DNA from: Onthophagus taurus
Lineage: Eukaryota > Arthropoda > Insecta > Coleoptera > Scarabaeidae
Length of the DNA: 64,000 nucleotides
Assembly: GCF_036711975.1 (NCBI RefSeq)
Contig: NC_091972.1
Span: 9,553,001 to 9,617,000 of the forward strand
Direction of reading: 5' to 3'
Made by a program: the position numbers and the translations under genes. This document shows positions 1 to 11,299 of the stretch, piece after piece. Below the pieces are notes generated by a model. That model was not told the origin of the DNA, made no database searches, and saw only the letters and a list, made by a program, of their open reading frames with translations. The first letter of the stretch is position 1. The number at the start of each line of letters is the position of its first letter.

Positions 1-300
1 TAAATCCATACATGTTATCCTCGAAATTATATTAATAAAATAAACATAACTCCTACACAACAATATTTACTACAACAAACTACTGTGCCAAATGATCCGC
101 ACAAATGAAATCTTTATTACATACAACACTCTAAAGTTAAATGTTATCCGCGATAAGATCCTCAGTTATCTCGTTATTCTCGTTCACTTGTACAATTTTG
201 TAAACTTAATACAGAGTCATCGTCGTTCGAGAAAATAATCAAAAAATTACGATCGTTTTTAACGATAGTCCCGTTTTAATGACTGTTTTAATGTTTTGTC
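1..300 (-). other. Possible 3' end of an unknown minus-strand gene
   Basis: Read on the minus strand, this stretch carries a short open frame ending in an acidic, Ser/Asp-rich tail (about positions 240-185). It is followed by an AATAAA polyadenylation signal (minus strand, positions 118-113). This is compatible with the 3' UTR of a transcript coming from the right, perhaps connected with the Cys-rich minus-strand frame at 301-498, which has a GTACGT donor-like sequence near its end. The join is inference; I do not recognise the product. Confidence 0.2.
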
Positions 301-498
301 TTATTTTTCAGTACGTACGTAACAATCGTCGCAAAAACACACGTCCTCCGTATCGGATTTCATAAATTTCTTCAATCTCCACCAATATTTTAACCAAGGC
401 CATTCCATCACACATTTAAAACAACCGAAACGTAACGAATACGCTGCTACCGTAAAATTTGTTACTTTATTAAATCGGATGCAGTGTTGGTTGTTTGA
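301..498 (-). other. Cys-rich coding-like relic or exon, unknown
   Basis: An open minus-strand frame of about 65 codons without an obvious start. It contains CFKC, then a Trp-rich basic stretch (MEWPWLKYWWRLKK), then CFCDDC. The Cys pairs look like a metal-binding knuckle, and the amino-acid composition is unlike random AT-rich translation. I do not recognise the family. It may be an exon of an unknown gene or a relic of a virus or multi-gene transposon, because other unrelated coding-like pieces lie on both strands over the next kilobase. Confidence 0.3.
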
Positions 499-550
499 TC
501 ACACCCATAGGTAACGTTCGACAAAAACCGTTCGTCTGTCACATGCGACA

Positions 551-690
551 GATGTAGATTACGCAACTTTTTTAGATGAGGCTACACGCGCTTTAGGTTT
601 TAAAACGATTTCGATTCAGAATTAATCGACAAGGACGAGCGTGAAGTTGCGAGAGTAAATTATTTGAGTGATATTTTCGAAATGATCTAG
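551..690 (+). pseudogene. Coding-like relic, frameshifted, unknown
   Basis: Plus-strand translation gives VDYATFLDEATRALGFKT, a stop, and then in another frame KDEREVARVNYLSDIFEMI. Both pieces look like soluble protein with normal charge patterning rather than random translation, so I read them as one decayed ORF with a frameshift near 620. No family recognised. Confidence 0.25.
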
Positions 691-975
691 AAGAATCGTT
701 TGCGAATTATGTGTTATGGTTTTATTTTTCTTTAAATAATTCAAATTGTAAATATTTACCATTTGTTTTTGTCATAAGTGTTTGGAAATTTTTTGGGATG
801 GAAATTATAAGTGGAAGTTTGCCAAGTTTTATTGGAGCAAATATACTTAATGTTTGTTTACAAGATATCTATGTAAACTTTCAGTTTTTTTAAAGGATAT
901 TTGAAAATCAAAGGAGTCAAACCAAAACATGTTAATTTTTCAAACCAAACCATAAAATAATGAAAAAAATTAAAA

Positions 976-1291
976 TCATACATATTCCGAAGATTTATCC
1001 ACATCTTCAACAAACACAGCTGGTATGTTATCATAAACTTGTGACATCATTTTAGGCAAACTACAAATATTTAAATTGGCACAAAGATAATCTACCTTAA
1101 ACAGCAATAAAAGTTTTTCTACTTACACCTCCTACATAGAACTGCGTAGATCTACCACCAGCAGCCTTGCGAAGTCCTTGATAACCGTGTTCCAGTTGAG
1201 TATATGACATACTGCGAAACCATTCCGTTTGAGGGTTATCTTTTTTTAAAACTCCAGGTACACCTATTAAAACTTGACGAAATTGGTTTGA
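976..1291 (-). pseudogene. Coding-like relic with one frameshift, unknown
   Basis: The minus strand is open from 1291 to a point near 1100 and contains MSYTQLEHGYQGLRKAAGG and, further on, STQFYVGG. After a one-base frame change near 1100 it resumes as VDYLCANLNICSLPKMMSQ and ends in a TGA at 976-978. A GTAAGT lies at 1126-1121 and an AG at 1097-1096, but an intron of 31 nt would be too short, so a frameshift in a dead gene is the better reading. The product is not recognised. A relic of a virus-like or Polinton-like mobile element is one possibility, not shown. Confidence 0.3.
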
Positions 1292-1343
1292 TTACCGTAA
1301 CATGGGACGGTGCAATTCACACTGCAGTGCACGACTTTTTTTT

Positions 1344-1454
1344 GCTGATGATACTCCTCCTGGCAATCCAAAACGAGCAGGTCACAAAGTATTGATTGTT
1401 CTCGGTCCTATTTTTACTTTTTTACACGTACGGGATAGGTTCATTTGGGACTAG
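1344..1454 (+). pseudogene. Short coding-like relic, unknown
   Basis: Thirty-six plus-strand codons beginning ADDTPPGNPKRAGHKVLIVL and closing with TAG. It lies next to coding-like relics on the opposite strand, which suggests the remains of an element with genes in both directions. Family not recognised. Confidence 0.2.
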
Positions 1455-1923
1455 TTCTATTTACCGTATCCTAAACAGTCCTTGAAGAATGTCAAATTAA
1501 ATTGTTATTATTTATATAAAGCGGTTTCGATTTAAAAATAAAATGAATGAATGTTAAATATTTTTAGGTTAGGACGGCGAGCTTTGACGTAACAAGTTTA
1601 TTGTCACATCAAGCGACATCTATGAATTAGATGAAAAAGATATTATTAATAATTTTTCACATCATTTTTAATTAGATTGAGTGATTTTTAATCAACAATA
1701 TGTAAATTTTATTAAATTTGTAATAATTTTACCATAATTGGAATATTATATGATTTTATTATTGTAAGAAGTCAAAAATTAAACTTTATACATTAATTCT
1801 ATTTTTAATCTGTAGATGGGGCTACCTATAAAAAAATAACCTCGAAAAGTATTTTAAACCATAACATCTTTTTTAATGAATTATTAATTGTTTTATTGAT
1901 TGATTTTTCTAGCTATAAGTTAA

Positions 1924-3104
1924 ATGGCATCGAAATGGTATAATCTCGCTGTAAAGAAAACAGATTTACAACTCTTAGGTACTCTAAACGGTGGTCAAAG
2001 TTTTAGGTGAGGTTATGTTTTTGTTTACACTTAGAATCAGACTTAGAATTTTTAAATTTTTATTTCAATAAAATAACTTTAATTAATATTATTGTTGTTT
2101 TAAGATGGAAATTGGATAATTCCGGAAATAAAGAACAATGGATAGGAATTTTTGATCATAAATTGTGGATTTTAGAGCAAGAAAATGATGCAATTAAGTA
2201 TCAAGTTTACGGAGATGAGGAAAATGTTAATGAAAATGAAAAGGAGTATTCAAAATTATTGAAGAATTATTTTAATTTAGATATTAATTTGCAAGAGTAT
2301 TACAAACAATGGTCAGACGCTGATCCGTATTTTAAAAAGGCTTCAAAACAGTTTTATGGGATTAGAATTTTGAAACAGGATATCACTGAAAATATATTTT
2401 CATTTATTTGTTCGTCTAATAATAATATTTCCAGGTATATAGTAACTGTAATAAAAAGAATTAGCAAATTAATCACTTTTTCTTTTAAGAATAACCTCGA
2501 TGATTGAAAAACTTGCAACCTTTTATGGCAACAAAATTTGCACATTAAATGATACAACATATTATAGTTTTCCCACAATTAATAATTTATGTGTTGAAAA
2601 CGTCGAAAAAAAATTATCAGAAAACGGTTTCGGGTACAGAGCTAAATACATAAGCAAAACTGCAAAATTTATAAATGAAAATGGAGGTGATTTATGGTTA
2701 GAAAAATTAAAAGAAATGAAATATATGGATGCCAGAAAGAATCTTATGAATTTAAGTGGTGTTGGCCCAAAAGTAGCTGACTGTATATGTTTAATGTCTT
2801 TAGGACACCTTGAAGCTGTTCCCGTTGATACTCATGTTTATCAAATTGCCACTCGTTTATATTTACCAAAACTGGGGAATAAAAAAACTGTTACTGAAAA
2901 GGTTTATCAAGAAATTGGGGAATGTTTTAGGAATATGTATGGTCCTTTAGCTGGATGGGCACATACAGTAATGTTATGAAATAATTTATGAATAACGTTC
3001 ATTTTTAAATTAATTTTTAGATTTTATTTTGTGCCGATTTAAAGAAATTCCAACAAAATCAAGATGAAAACTCTGAACCGATAACTAAACGCAAAAAGAA
3101 ATAG
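1924..3104 (+). CDS. Ogg1: 8-oxoguanine DNA glycosylase/AP lyase, four exons
   Basis: Excises 8-oxoguanine paired with C and nicks the abasic site; acts in nuclear (often also mitochondrial) base excision repair. Exons: 1924-2006, 2105-2434, 2490-2967, 3021-3104, all with GT/AG introns of 53-98 nt and closing phases, giving 324 aa (human OGG1 is 345). The start is the first Met, directly before KWYNL, and exon 1 runs to the family's GGQSF segment. Family landmarks: the NNNISR loop (Asn133-Arg138), GYR (Arg188), the helix-hairpin-helix LSGVGPK with nucleophile Lys232, and VPVDTH with catalytic Asp251; the 19-residue Lys-Asp spacing equals the human enzyme. The exon 3/4 join restores GWAHTILFCADL. 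A basic KRKKK tail ends the protein, perhaps a nuclear signal. No key residue is missing. Neighbour on the right is the convergent NEDD1-like gene, only 199 bp away. Confidence 0.95.
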
Positions 3105-3303
3105 AAATATGCTCGTTTTTTTTTATATCCATTTGTTTATTTTTAATTAAGCAAGTTTTAAAAAGTATTAAAAATTAAGTTTATAACCTCACTTTTTATT
3201 GATTCCTTTATATCATTATATAAGCTATCATCAAGTTACTTTTTTAGATAGTTATAAAGCATTTTATTTAACAAAATATAAAGATAGAACACCTAAATTC
3301 ATT

Positions 3304-4608
3304 TTATAAAAAATTAACATTTGGAAGATGGTCCGAAAGTTTTTTAACCCTTTCATCATACAGATTCTCAAATTTTTGCGTCATCTGCACGTCCATTTTA
3401 ATAAATTCATTTTCAATGTATGATTCCAAATTGACAATATGCTCTTTAAGATGATTATTTAATTCTTCTGCGTCTTTTTTCAATGAATCCATTAATTCAA
3501 TTTTAATATTTTTCAAGAAATTGTTTTTATCAATATAATCAGTTCGGATCCTTGGTGACATCATCATATTTTCCGGTTCAGGTTGAACCCCCGTTGAATT
3601 TTTTCTAATAGCTGGTTCAGGAATTTTTTGATTACTTTTCGATATTTCTAACTGAGATGACACAACCTTTTTGGTTTGTTCCGAAAATGCTTTCTTTAAA
3701 ACTTTTTTTTTGGTTGTTTTTCTCGTAAACATTAATTTCGTTACTTTTGTTGAGTGAGCTTTCCAACATGTAATGGGATGTAATAGATTTCTTACGTCGT
3801 ACATGTAAATAAATCCTTCATTTGAACCAATTGCGATTGTATTTCCATCCGGACTAACATCAACAGCACTTAATCCATGTTGAGTGCTACTTCGAAAAAC
3901 ACATTCTTTTATACCAACATCGTGAACGCAAAATTTATTATCTTCACCAACGGTTACTACTACATCATGATCTATTTTTCCGTAAGCAATACCAGCAATA
4001 GCAGCCGTATGAGTTTGGGCTGAAAATGTTTTATTAGCTGTATTTGTATCCCATAACATAATAACACCTTCTTCACTCGCAGCAGCTAAAATATTTTCCT
4101 CCCTTGGATGAAATTTTAATGATGTAGGTTCGACTATATCCGAAATAATATAATTTCCACAGCAATGACCATCTATAACATCATAAAGAACAACACTTCC
4201 GCTTGAACAAGAAACAGCTAAATGTTGATCAGATACATTAAAATCAACGTGTTTAACTGATGATGGTACGTTTCCAAAGAGTTTGCTAATTGTTTTTCTT
4301 TGAGTATCATAAAGTGCAACTTGTCCCAAACACGTTCCACAACCTATAATCCGTTTTGTTTTTAATTGGAAACAAACGGACGTGACATCATCCAGGGCCG
4401 CTAAAGTGTGGATTTTCTTGACATCGTACGCATCTTTAAGAAAAATAATTTCCGGTTTCGCTTTTTCCGAAACGAATACCATGTAACAATTGTCGTTGGA
4501 AAATGAAGCTGAGATTACTTTTGATAAAACCGCCGGGGTGTACACGATATCTTCGTAAACGTGGGGCCAAGAATGTAATTTTATTTCTACCGACGATGAC
4601 ATCAACAT
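3304..4608 (-). CDS. NEDD1/Grip71-like WD40 protein
   Basis: A 434-aa ORF in one block. Residues about 30-300 form WD40-type repeats (for example AASEEGVIMLWDTN, GSNEGFIYMYDVRN). A basic Lys-rich linker (about 295-345) and a predicted amphipathic C-terminal helix (about 365-425, NFLKNIKIELMDSLKKDAEE onward) follow. This architecture, a WD propeller plus a short C-terminal helix, is that of NEDD1/Grip71, which targets the gamma-tubulin ring complex to centrosomes and spindle microtubules. The protein is shorter than human NEDD1 (about 660 aa) because the linker is short. The sequence before the ATG (polypyrimidine then TGTCTAG) is a good splice acceptor, and the TAG is also an in-frame stop, so a 5' UTR intron ending exactly at the start codon is likely. 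Another WD-repeat family cannot be excluded. Confidence 0.7.
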   Translation of the reverse strand: MLMSSSVEIKLHSWPHVYEDIVYTPAVLSKVISASFSNDNCYMVFVSEKAKPEIIFLKDAYDVKKIHTLAALDDVTSVCFQLKTKRIIGCGTCLGQVALYDTQRKTISKLFGNVPSSVKHVDFNVSDQHLAVSCSSGSVVLYDVIDGHCCGNYIISDIVEPTSLKFHPREENILAAASEEGVIMLWDTNTANKTFSAQTHTAAIAGIAYGKIDHDVVVTVGEDNKFCVHDVGIKECVFRSSTQHGLSAVDVSPDGNTIAIGSNEGFIYMYDVRNLLHPITCWKAHSTKVTKLMFTRKTTKKKVLKKAFSEQTKKVVSSQLEISKSNQKIPEPAIRKNSTGVQPEPENMMMSPRIRTDYIDKNNFLKNIKIELMDSLKKDAEELNNHLKEHIVNLESYIENEFIKMDVQMTQKFENLYDERVKKLSDHLPNVNFL

Positions 4609-4918
4609 CTAGACATAAAAAAAGGTAAGGTATTATTTCAAAATAAAGAAGAAAAGTATGTTGTAAGCCAAACCTTGATTAATTTTTATTCGGGAAAATT
4701 TTCAGTTCAAAAACATTATTTTTTATTAAAAAATAAACACACAAAAAGTTTTACTTCAATTTTGAAAGTAAATTTTGACTTCTGTGTTAAAGAGTCAACA
4801 GAAAGTGTCAAAAAAATCGACTTTATTTATTAATAAATAAAGATTGACAACAATCAAGTCAAAATTAATAAATAGGTTAAAATCAGAAAATTGTTTAAAA
4901 AATGGTTTACTAAATATA

Positions 4919-5083
4919 CCGTATTTGTTTTAATCTAAGACGTATCATATAACTAAGAATGGTTTAAAAAAAAGTCTTAAAGTAGAGTTAGCAATCAACT
5001 AAATTACGGCATTTTTTTACTATAACATTATTATGAATAATGTTATAGTAAAAATTGGGCGTCTTGGATTCTAACAAATACGG
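4919..5083. mobile_element. 165-bp TA-flanked MITE
   Basis: Terminal inverted repeats of about 24 bp (CCGTATTTGTT at the left, AACAAATACGG at the right, with imperfect extension to AAGACG) are flanked by TA on both sides, the target duplication of Tc1/mariner-type elements. Inside is a perfect 19-bp hairpin (arms 5014-5032 and 5036-5054, loop ATG). No coding capacity. Confidence 0.8.
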
Positions 5084-5224
5084 TAATTTTATTTAATTTT
5101 GCAACGACCACAAATTATTCGCAATTATTAATTGATTGTATCAAATTTTGGTTAATTCTTTGCTTATCAAAGCTTCCAAAGATATTCATTATCAATCTGA
5201 AAGTTAACAAAATATACTCTAGTA

Positions 5225-5421
5225 CAGCGATTCTCTACCTGTGGTACTACCACTGGTGGTACTTGGCTGCTGCCGTGGTGGTATCGACAAGCTATGCTGA
5301 CATTGAGGTTAACTTTTTTACTAACGGAAGTAGTACGTAGAAATATTAAAGGCTTAACTTAGGCTTAACTTGTATAGCAGTATGTATAGTACTACAAACA
5401 TTACAAGGTTAAGAAACACTG
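5225..5421. mobile_element. hAT-type MITE with 8-bp target duplication
   Basis: The 197-bp element begins CAGCGATTCTCTACCT and ends, reversed, CAGTGTTTCTTAACCTT, matching hAT superfamily termini. It is flanked by a perfect 8-bp direct repeat CTCTAGTA (5217-5224 and 5422-5429). It carries no ORF, so it was moved in trans by a hAT transposase. Confidence 0.92.
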
Positions 5422-5451
5422 CTCTAGTAGGTAATTATTAACTTAATAATG

Positions 5452-5597
5452 AACTAATTCTTCTTCCTCAACCTGTTGTCTCCATTTATTTCTGTCTTTT
5501 GCTGTTCTAATCCATTTTTTCTCCGCCACAGCCTTCACATCATCGATCCACCTCTTTTGCGGTATTGCTGTATCTCTTCCAGTTTCTCGTGGTCTCT
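5452..5597 (-). mobile_element. LINE reverse-transcriptase C-terminal relic
   Basis: Minus-strand translation contains PQKRWIDDVKAVAEKKWIRT followed by AKDRNKWRQQVEE. This is the characteristic C-terminal segment (GRPK-RW-DD--K----WMR-A-DR--WR) of insect endonuclease/reverse-transcriptase LINE polyproteins. Only this tail is left. Confidence 0.75.
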
Positions 5598-5599
5598 AA

Positions 5600-8500
5600 A
5601 AGGTTATCCATTTTCTATGTTTTCTCTTGCCAATGGTTATACACTAAGTTGTTCTGCAGTTTTCATTGTCAAGACATTTCAAGACATTTTGGTTTCAAGA
5701 CATTTCTTTGTTTTTCAGTATAAAACTGACTTTTCCAAAGGCTGCCCATGATAATTATAATTGCTCATAGATATTTTTGATGATGGCAGTGTATCGCGAA
5801 TCTATTCTATTCATTATTTAATTCTGCCAGAGATGACCAGGTCTCAATGCTATCAAACACTTTGTGATAATCATTATATTCTGTGTTTTTAACAGTTTGC
5901 AAGTAGTCAGTACTGAAATCTTTCTGGAAACTGGTTGATATGAATCTAGCTATCACATGGTAATTTCATGGGTGAGATGTGATTGAACCGTACTTTTTTC
6001 ATCGATGAAAATGATCGCCATGTTACAGTAAATGGAGTTCGCCATCATGTCATGTAATAATTAAACTAATAATTAAATCGGTTATATTTGGAATCACATT
6101 TAATACTTAGAAGCAGAAACGCAATAAACTCATTGTGACAGTTTTAAAGAAAATGTTTAACACCTATTTTCAAAACTTTTCAATACATATTAAGTTATTA
6201 TCAAATTCATGTTTAGATTTCATTCATAATTGCACTAATAGCAATTTCTCCTTATCGATGACGTCACAGTTGATGATGACTCTTGAACTCCATTGAGACG
6301 AGAAAATATTAGTAACGCACATGAAAATAACAATACTATTCGGAAATGTAAAATTTTAATGTATTGTTATAAGACATGCGGAAAAGTTATTTTATATCAT
6401 TTCAAACCTAAAAATTTAATTAGATCTCTTAAAAATATCACAAAAAAGTCACGTTCTATTTTTTTTTCTCGTTGATGTTTTAAGGTTTGTAAAACCATTA
6501 GCTTGACACGATCGTGAGTGGAACGCTGCTGCTCTTCAATCTCGGTCGTAACGTAAACGTACTCTTGGAAGGATGTGTTGGCTCGCTCTCTTGTGTCTTG
6601 TATCTGACTAAAAAAAAATCTACGAAAAAAAAGAACTATAAAATAAACCACTTTTTTTATTCTGGTTTACTTGTAGTACTTAAGAACAAATTTAAAAACA
6701 TATTTTAGTCGACTAACAATCATTCCGGAAGTCACCCTTTTCTACTTTCTTTTTCTACCTCCCAAAATAAAGAATCTCTCCTTTTTGTGCCAACGATCCA
6801 AAAACCTGGGGTTGTAGTGTTTCCTTTTCTCTCTTTTTTTTCTACCTACCATCCTCGGGGTCCCTCTTAAGCGTTACCTCATTATGCGAACACAAAGAAC
6901 TCTCCGCGACCGTAGATGGGAATCGAAGGGGACATAGAGGAGAAGGAGGAGAAGGTCGGATGGGGCCCCTACGACGGGCGACGGCTCTTAAAGGGGAACG
7001 AAGAATAAATAAAAGCCGATTACCATACGAAAAGGTGTCGTCTCTCCGGTTTCTTCTGCCGCGGAGACAAATTGTGTTTGGCGGCTATTACACGTTGGAG
7101 AACGAATGAGGGGACTACGAATGTGAGGGTTAATTATCTAAATGGGGTGTTCCAAACTCAACCCCTTCAATAATAATACTGTTGAAGATCGTGGGGTTTT
7201 ACATTGTTTGTCATTTGGAAATTGGTTTTGAAGATTACGTTTAATTTATCTTAAAGTTTAAGTTTGGATTATGGATAATTTACGGTTCAAAAGTTTCAAT
7301 TCCTCGAGTTGTAGAGTACTGTTAAAAGAAAACAAAAACATTACTTCAAACAATGCTTATAAATAGTCGCCTTGGCATCGCGTAAACGCCTTGCCACGAT
7401 CCTTTAATAAACGTAAGCACCAAGTACACCCGCTTCCGGTTGTAATTAAAGCGTCACGGCAACCGCACCGATACGACGACGCGGACTAAATCGGTTCACA
7501 CTCAGTCTTCTTTCTCTTTCTGTCGTTTTTCCTTTTTCATTTATATTCCTGCTCCTTTTATACTTCCCTTTTTTATCAGATGCTGTTGAAATAATCGCAT
7601 TTTAACTGAATTCGCATCTTCACTTTTTTTATATCCTCACACATCCAAGAACGTTCGTTTCGTATCGAATCATCACATTATTTCTTTCTCTCTCCAGCTT
7701 ATATAGACACATTGTCGGTGTAGTTTCTCTTTTCAGCCTTCAAAGAAATTCCTTCCCCTACTTTGTACACCTTTTACGAAGCGACAGATGTTGTTCAGGT
7801 CTTTCGCTCAATTGATGTTGTTTAGATGTTGAATAGATAACGATTTCATTATTCAATTCGCACAATTTGCAGCTATAAGACTTTTTTTGTAATGATGTTG
7901 AAACATCGTTTTTGTATTTATGAAATAAGCTGTAAGAACGTTTAGTCATCGATTATTTGAAATCGTAAAGTTTATTATTCGAACCATATCTTGTTGAATG
8001 ACTTGAGTGAAGATGTTATTTAATTGCTGACGCAGATGTGTTTGTGTTAAAATGTTTTATTTAATATTACCCGCCTTGGTGCATAAAAGAGTTTTTACAG
8101 TTATGAAATTTTTGTTTATAAATGAGATGATTATTAAGAACATAAAATAAAATCGATGTAAAACGAATTAGCGAGCTGGCAAGTTGACAGAAAGGCCGAG
8201 CAAGTTTGTTGCGTGTTGACACCGGTCCAAATATTTTACATATCCGCACGCCATACTCGAGCCACATTTACGTGATAAATTGGTGCCGTTAAAAGCTTGA
8301 CGGTTATAATACCATATAACACATTGCAAAAAAATACATAAAAAAGCAAATATTTGTTGAAAAATGAATAAATCTAATCTGAATTCAAAGATTTTTATAT
8401 TTTATACATTCCAACGTCCCATTTATACAAACATGTCCACTTTATATTTATGTTTATGTATTAATTGTGCACAAATTTTTATTACTGACAAACATTATTT

Positions 8501-9420
8501 TTTAAAACTATATTATATGTTTTTTAAATATATTTTTTTCACGAGAATATATCATGATAAATCGTGTTAAATCTCAGATATAATAAAAAAATCAAAGGAC
8601 TTCCGTTACATTGGAATATTTATTTGGAATTATAAGATGGCGTGTTTAGCTTCGAAACACTTCGGTCAGGGAACTAGTTCGTTTAGTTCCCAGTAGGGTG
8701 TAGACGCGTATTGGGCGCCATATTGTTTCTAAATCAAATTTGTGTCAATTTTGTTGCTAAAATCCTCATTTAGTGATTTGTGACTTTACAAAAACGAGCT
8801 TTAATGAGAATTTAAGGTTTGCAACGGCATCGATAAGGTAAATATCAACTTTTATTGATAAAATTTATTATATGTTATCAAGACGGCGTTCTTTAGATAT
8901 GTTCAAAAATTCAATCTAATTGTGACCATAAGCAGTTCGAATTATGAAGTTGTTCATATTTTTGAAAATAACCCAAAAAAGTATTTACCAAGACATTGTT
9001 GTCTCCAACGTCGTGAATGTTCAGCATACGAGGGGGCACTATCATGATAGTTGTAGTGTGCAAGATCAATAAATGCATCAGTGGTTGTACTGATAGAGCT
9101 CGCTCCATTTCTAGCTGTTATGGAAGTTTATGATTGCAATTGCATTATTCGTAGAGAAGAGTTTGTGTCAAAGCATCTAAGTCCTGCACTGAATCAGGTG
9201 TTATAATGTAGTAAACCGAAAGCAAGAGTTTTTAATAAAACTTTGTAAGAATCCGAACACTTCTAATACTAGTACTAATAGTGCACAATGGTTTACAGCT
9301 TGCACGTTTGTTTGTGTCTTGCGTGGCCAGGAGAATCTTTCTGGTTTATCTGCCCGCCAGTATTTGCTTACATTGCACTTCATTCCCCTATTCGACGAAT
9401 CAGAGGAGATCCTGATAGCA
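5600..9420. other. Intergenic, no gene recognised
   Basis: No coding region was recognised. Positions 6700-7140 and 7370-7500 are locally GC-richer than their surroundings. At 8640-8837 a short GC-richer block ends in a donor-like GTAAAT and could be a non-coding exon, but nothing downstream supports it. Confidence 0.3.
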
Positions 9421-9429
9421 AAACTGAGG

Positions 9430-9735
9430 TAACATATTTCCATCTAAATAATAAACTCGTCAACAGAAAGCTTAGAATACATTTCGAGAATACACTTGAT
9501 CTTCTCATTCAAAAAATATAACATGGGAAGCGTCGGCCTTCCGGTCCTCGTCTTCTCAACCGCTGAATACTGTACGATAGTATGGCTTAACAGTGCTCAT
9601 GGCCTGCGCCGCATAAATGCCCTCACGAGAGAGTACAAAAAGATCAAAACGTACCAATACGAGGAAATTGAGGATGCCAACCACCCAATCAAAACATCAA
9701 CTAGTATCACAGATGTAATAATTCAGCCTGAGTAA
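9430..9735 (+). mobile_element. LINE reverse-transcriptase relic
   Basis: The plus strand gives TYFHLNNKLVNRKLRIHFEN, then STAEYCTIVWLNSAHGLRRI after a frame change. These match the NNRLANR-L and TAEYC-PVW--SAH segments near the C-terminus of insect jockey-like LINE reverse transcriptases. It is frameshifted and truncated at both ends. Confidence 0.7.
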
Positions 9736-9739
9736 CGCT

Positions 9740-11295
9740 TGGCATTAAGAATGGATAACAAAGCAGAACGATCAGATCCCATGTATTACGTAAAAACCTC
9801 ATAGTTTTGATTTCGCACACAAAACCTGCTCTACTTTAAACAGAATATGGATCCAGTATAGTAGATACGCCTAGTTTCTACATAAATGGGGCAACACAAT
9901 GACGACCCATTTATCAATGATGCGAATGCTGTAAAAATCAAACCATAAAACATATTATAGAAGATTAAAACCTAAAATTTTCCTTAAAAAACAAGGATAC
10001 AGAGATATAGAGATTCAAGGTGGATTTATGACTAGCGTCTAGTTTATTTCCATCATTTGAGAAAATGATTTGCAGTCTCATACATCACATTAATTATTAA
10101 TTTAATATTAATAAAAAGTTTGGAAACCGCTGTTGTAAAGGTTGCACATACCAATAATAATAATAATGCCGATGAATTTTTGATGAACTTTTTGAATTCT
10201 GCATGAAATGGAAGTCTAATATAAAATTTTCAAATAACCACGATATTTCATTTTGTTCAAATTTCCACAAAACATTTTAGATATAGGAATGCAATCACAA
10301 AGTCAAGTAAAGGAAAAAAAGTGGGGTTGCCATTTAAAAAAATTAACTTTTCGAGATAGGGAAATTTGCTTTCAAAGTTTATTTCTATTCTTTTGATAAT
10401 GGTAGGTAGTTGTCACATTTTATTATCTAATTATTATTGTTAATAATAATGTAGATAATTAAAATTAAGTGTATTTACTGATTGGTCCAAGGAACATTCA
10501 ACGTTGTTAATTCAAATTTTTTTTTCGAAGAATTTTTTACCCATAAAATGAAGTACTTCGCGATCGCGACTATGAATTGTATCACGTAAAGCATTGCAGA
10601 ATCAAATTTTGAAATATTAGCTTTAGAAATAAAATGGTCCAAAGTACAACACCTTCCCCTACATATCGACTCAACTCGTCGTGACAAACCCTATACTTTG
10701 CAGCTTACGTGGAACACCCTGTATTTCAAATTAACCTATCTTAAATAAAAATGTCCTAACTCCTGATATGATTCATACGAGTAATCCTAAATTGTGGACT
10801 TAATAAAATTGTATCATATATCAAATTACACATATTTTATAAGTTTATTTCATTCATGTATTACATTATCACTTACATTTTTTGTTAATTCTGATAAGTA
10901 GTTGATTTTAAGATAGCATTTTTTGCATTTGTATGTATTATGTATTATATACATACATCAATCTATATCCGCTTCGTTACGGACACATATGTCATACCTA
11001 TCACAAACAGGGTGTTCATGACGTCACGTACCAATATCCTCCCCACAAACGATAAATTACCATAATTAGAAAACATTATATAATATATCACAACTAACCC
11101 CGGATCTTAATAAATTAATATTATTATTAATTAATAACGTATTAATTTAACCTAACCTTACTTTGTAAACAATTTGAAAATTATAATTAATTGATTTCAT
11201 ACGGAAATAATTAACAAAATCAACTTGATTGTTGCTCAATAAAATATTAAACGTATAATCAAGTCAAGTACATCTTAAGAAGCTAATAATTATTA
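9740..11295. other. Intergenic, no gene recognised
   Basis: AT-rich sequence without recognisable coding. Two transposon-end-like CAGGGTGTT motifs face outward at about 10716-10722 (reversed) and 11010-11018; they resemble the termini of the elements at 56.1 kb and 59.7 kb but do not bound one element. Confidence 0.3.
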
Positions 11296-11299
11296 GATG

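Noticed and set aside
1096..1126. GTAAGT...AG read as an intron in the unknown minus-strand relic
   Set aside because: At 31 nt it is too short for a spliceosomal intron; a frameshift explains the join equally well.
10716..11018. CAGGGTGTT motifs as ends of one transposon
   Set aside because: They point outward rather than inward, so they cannot be the termini of a single element.
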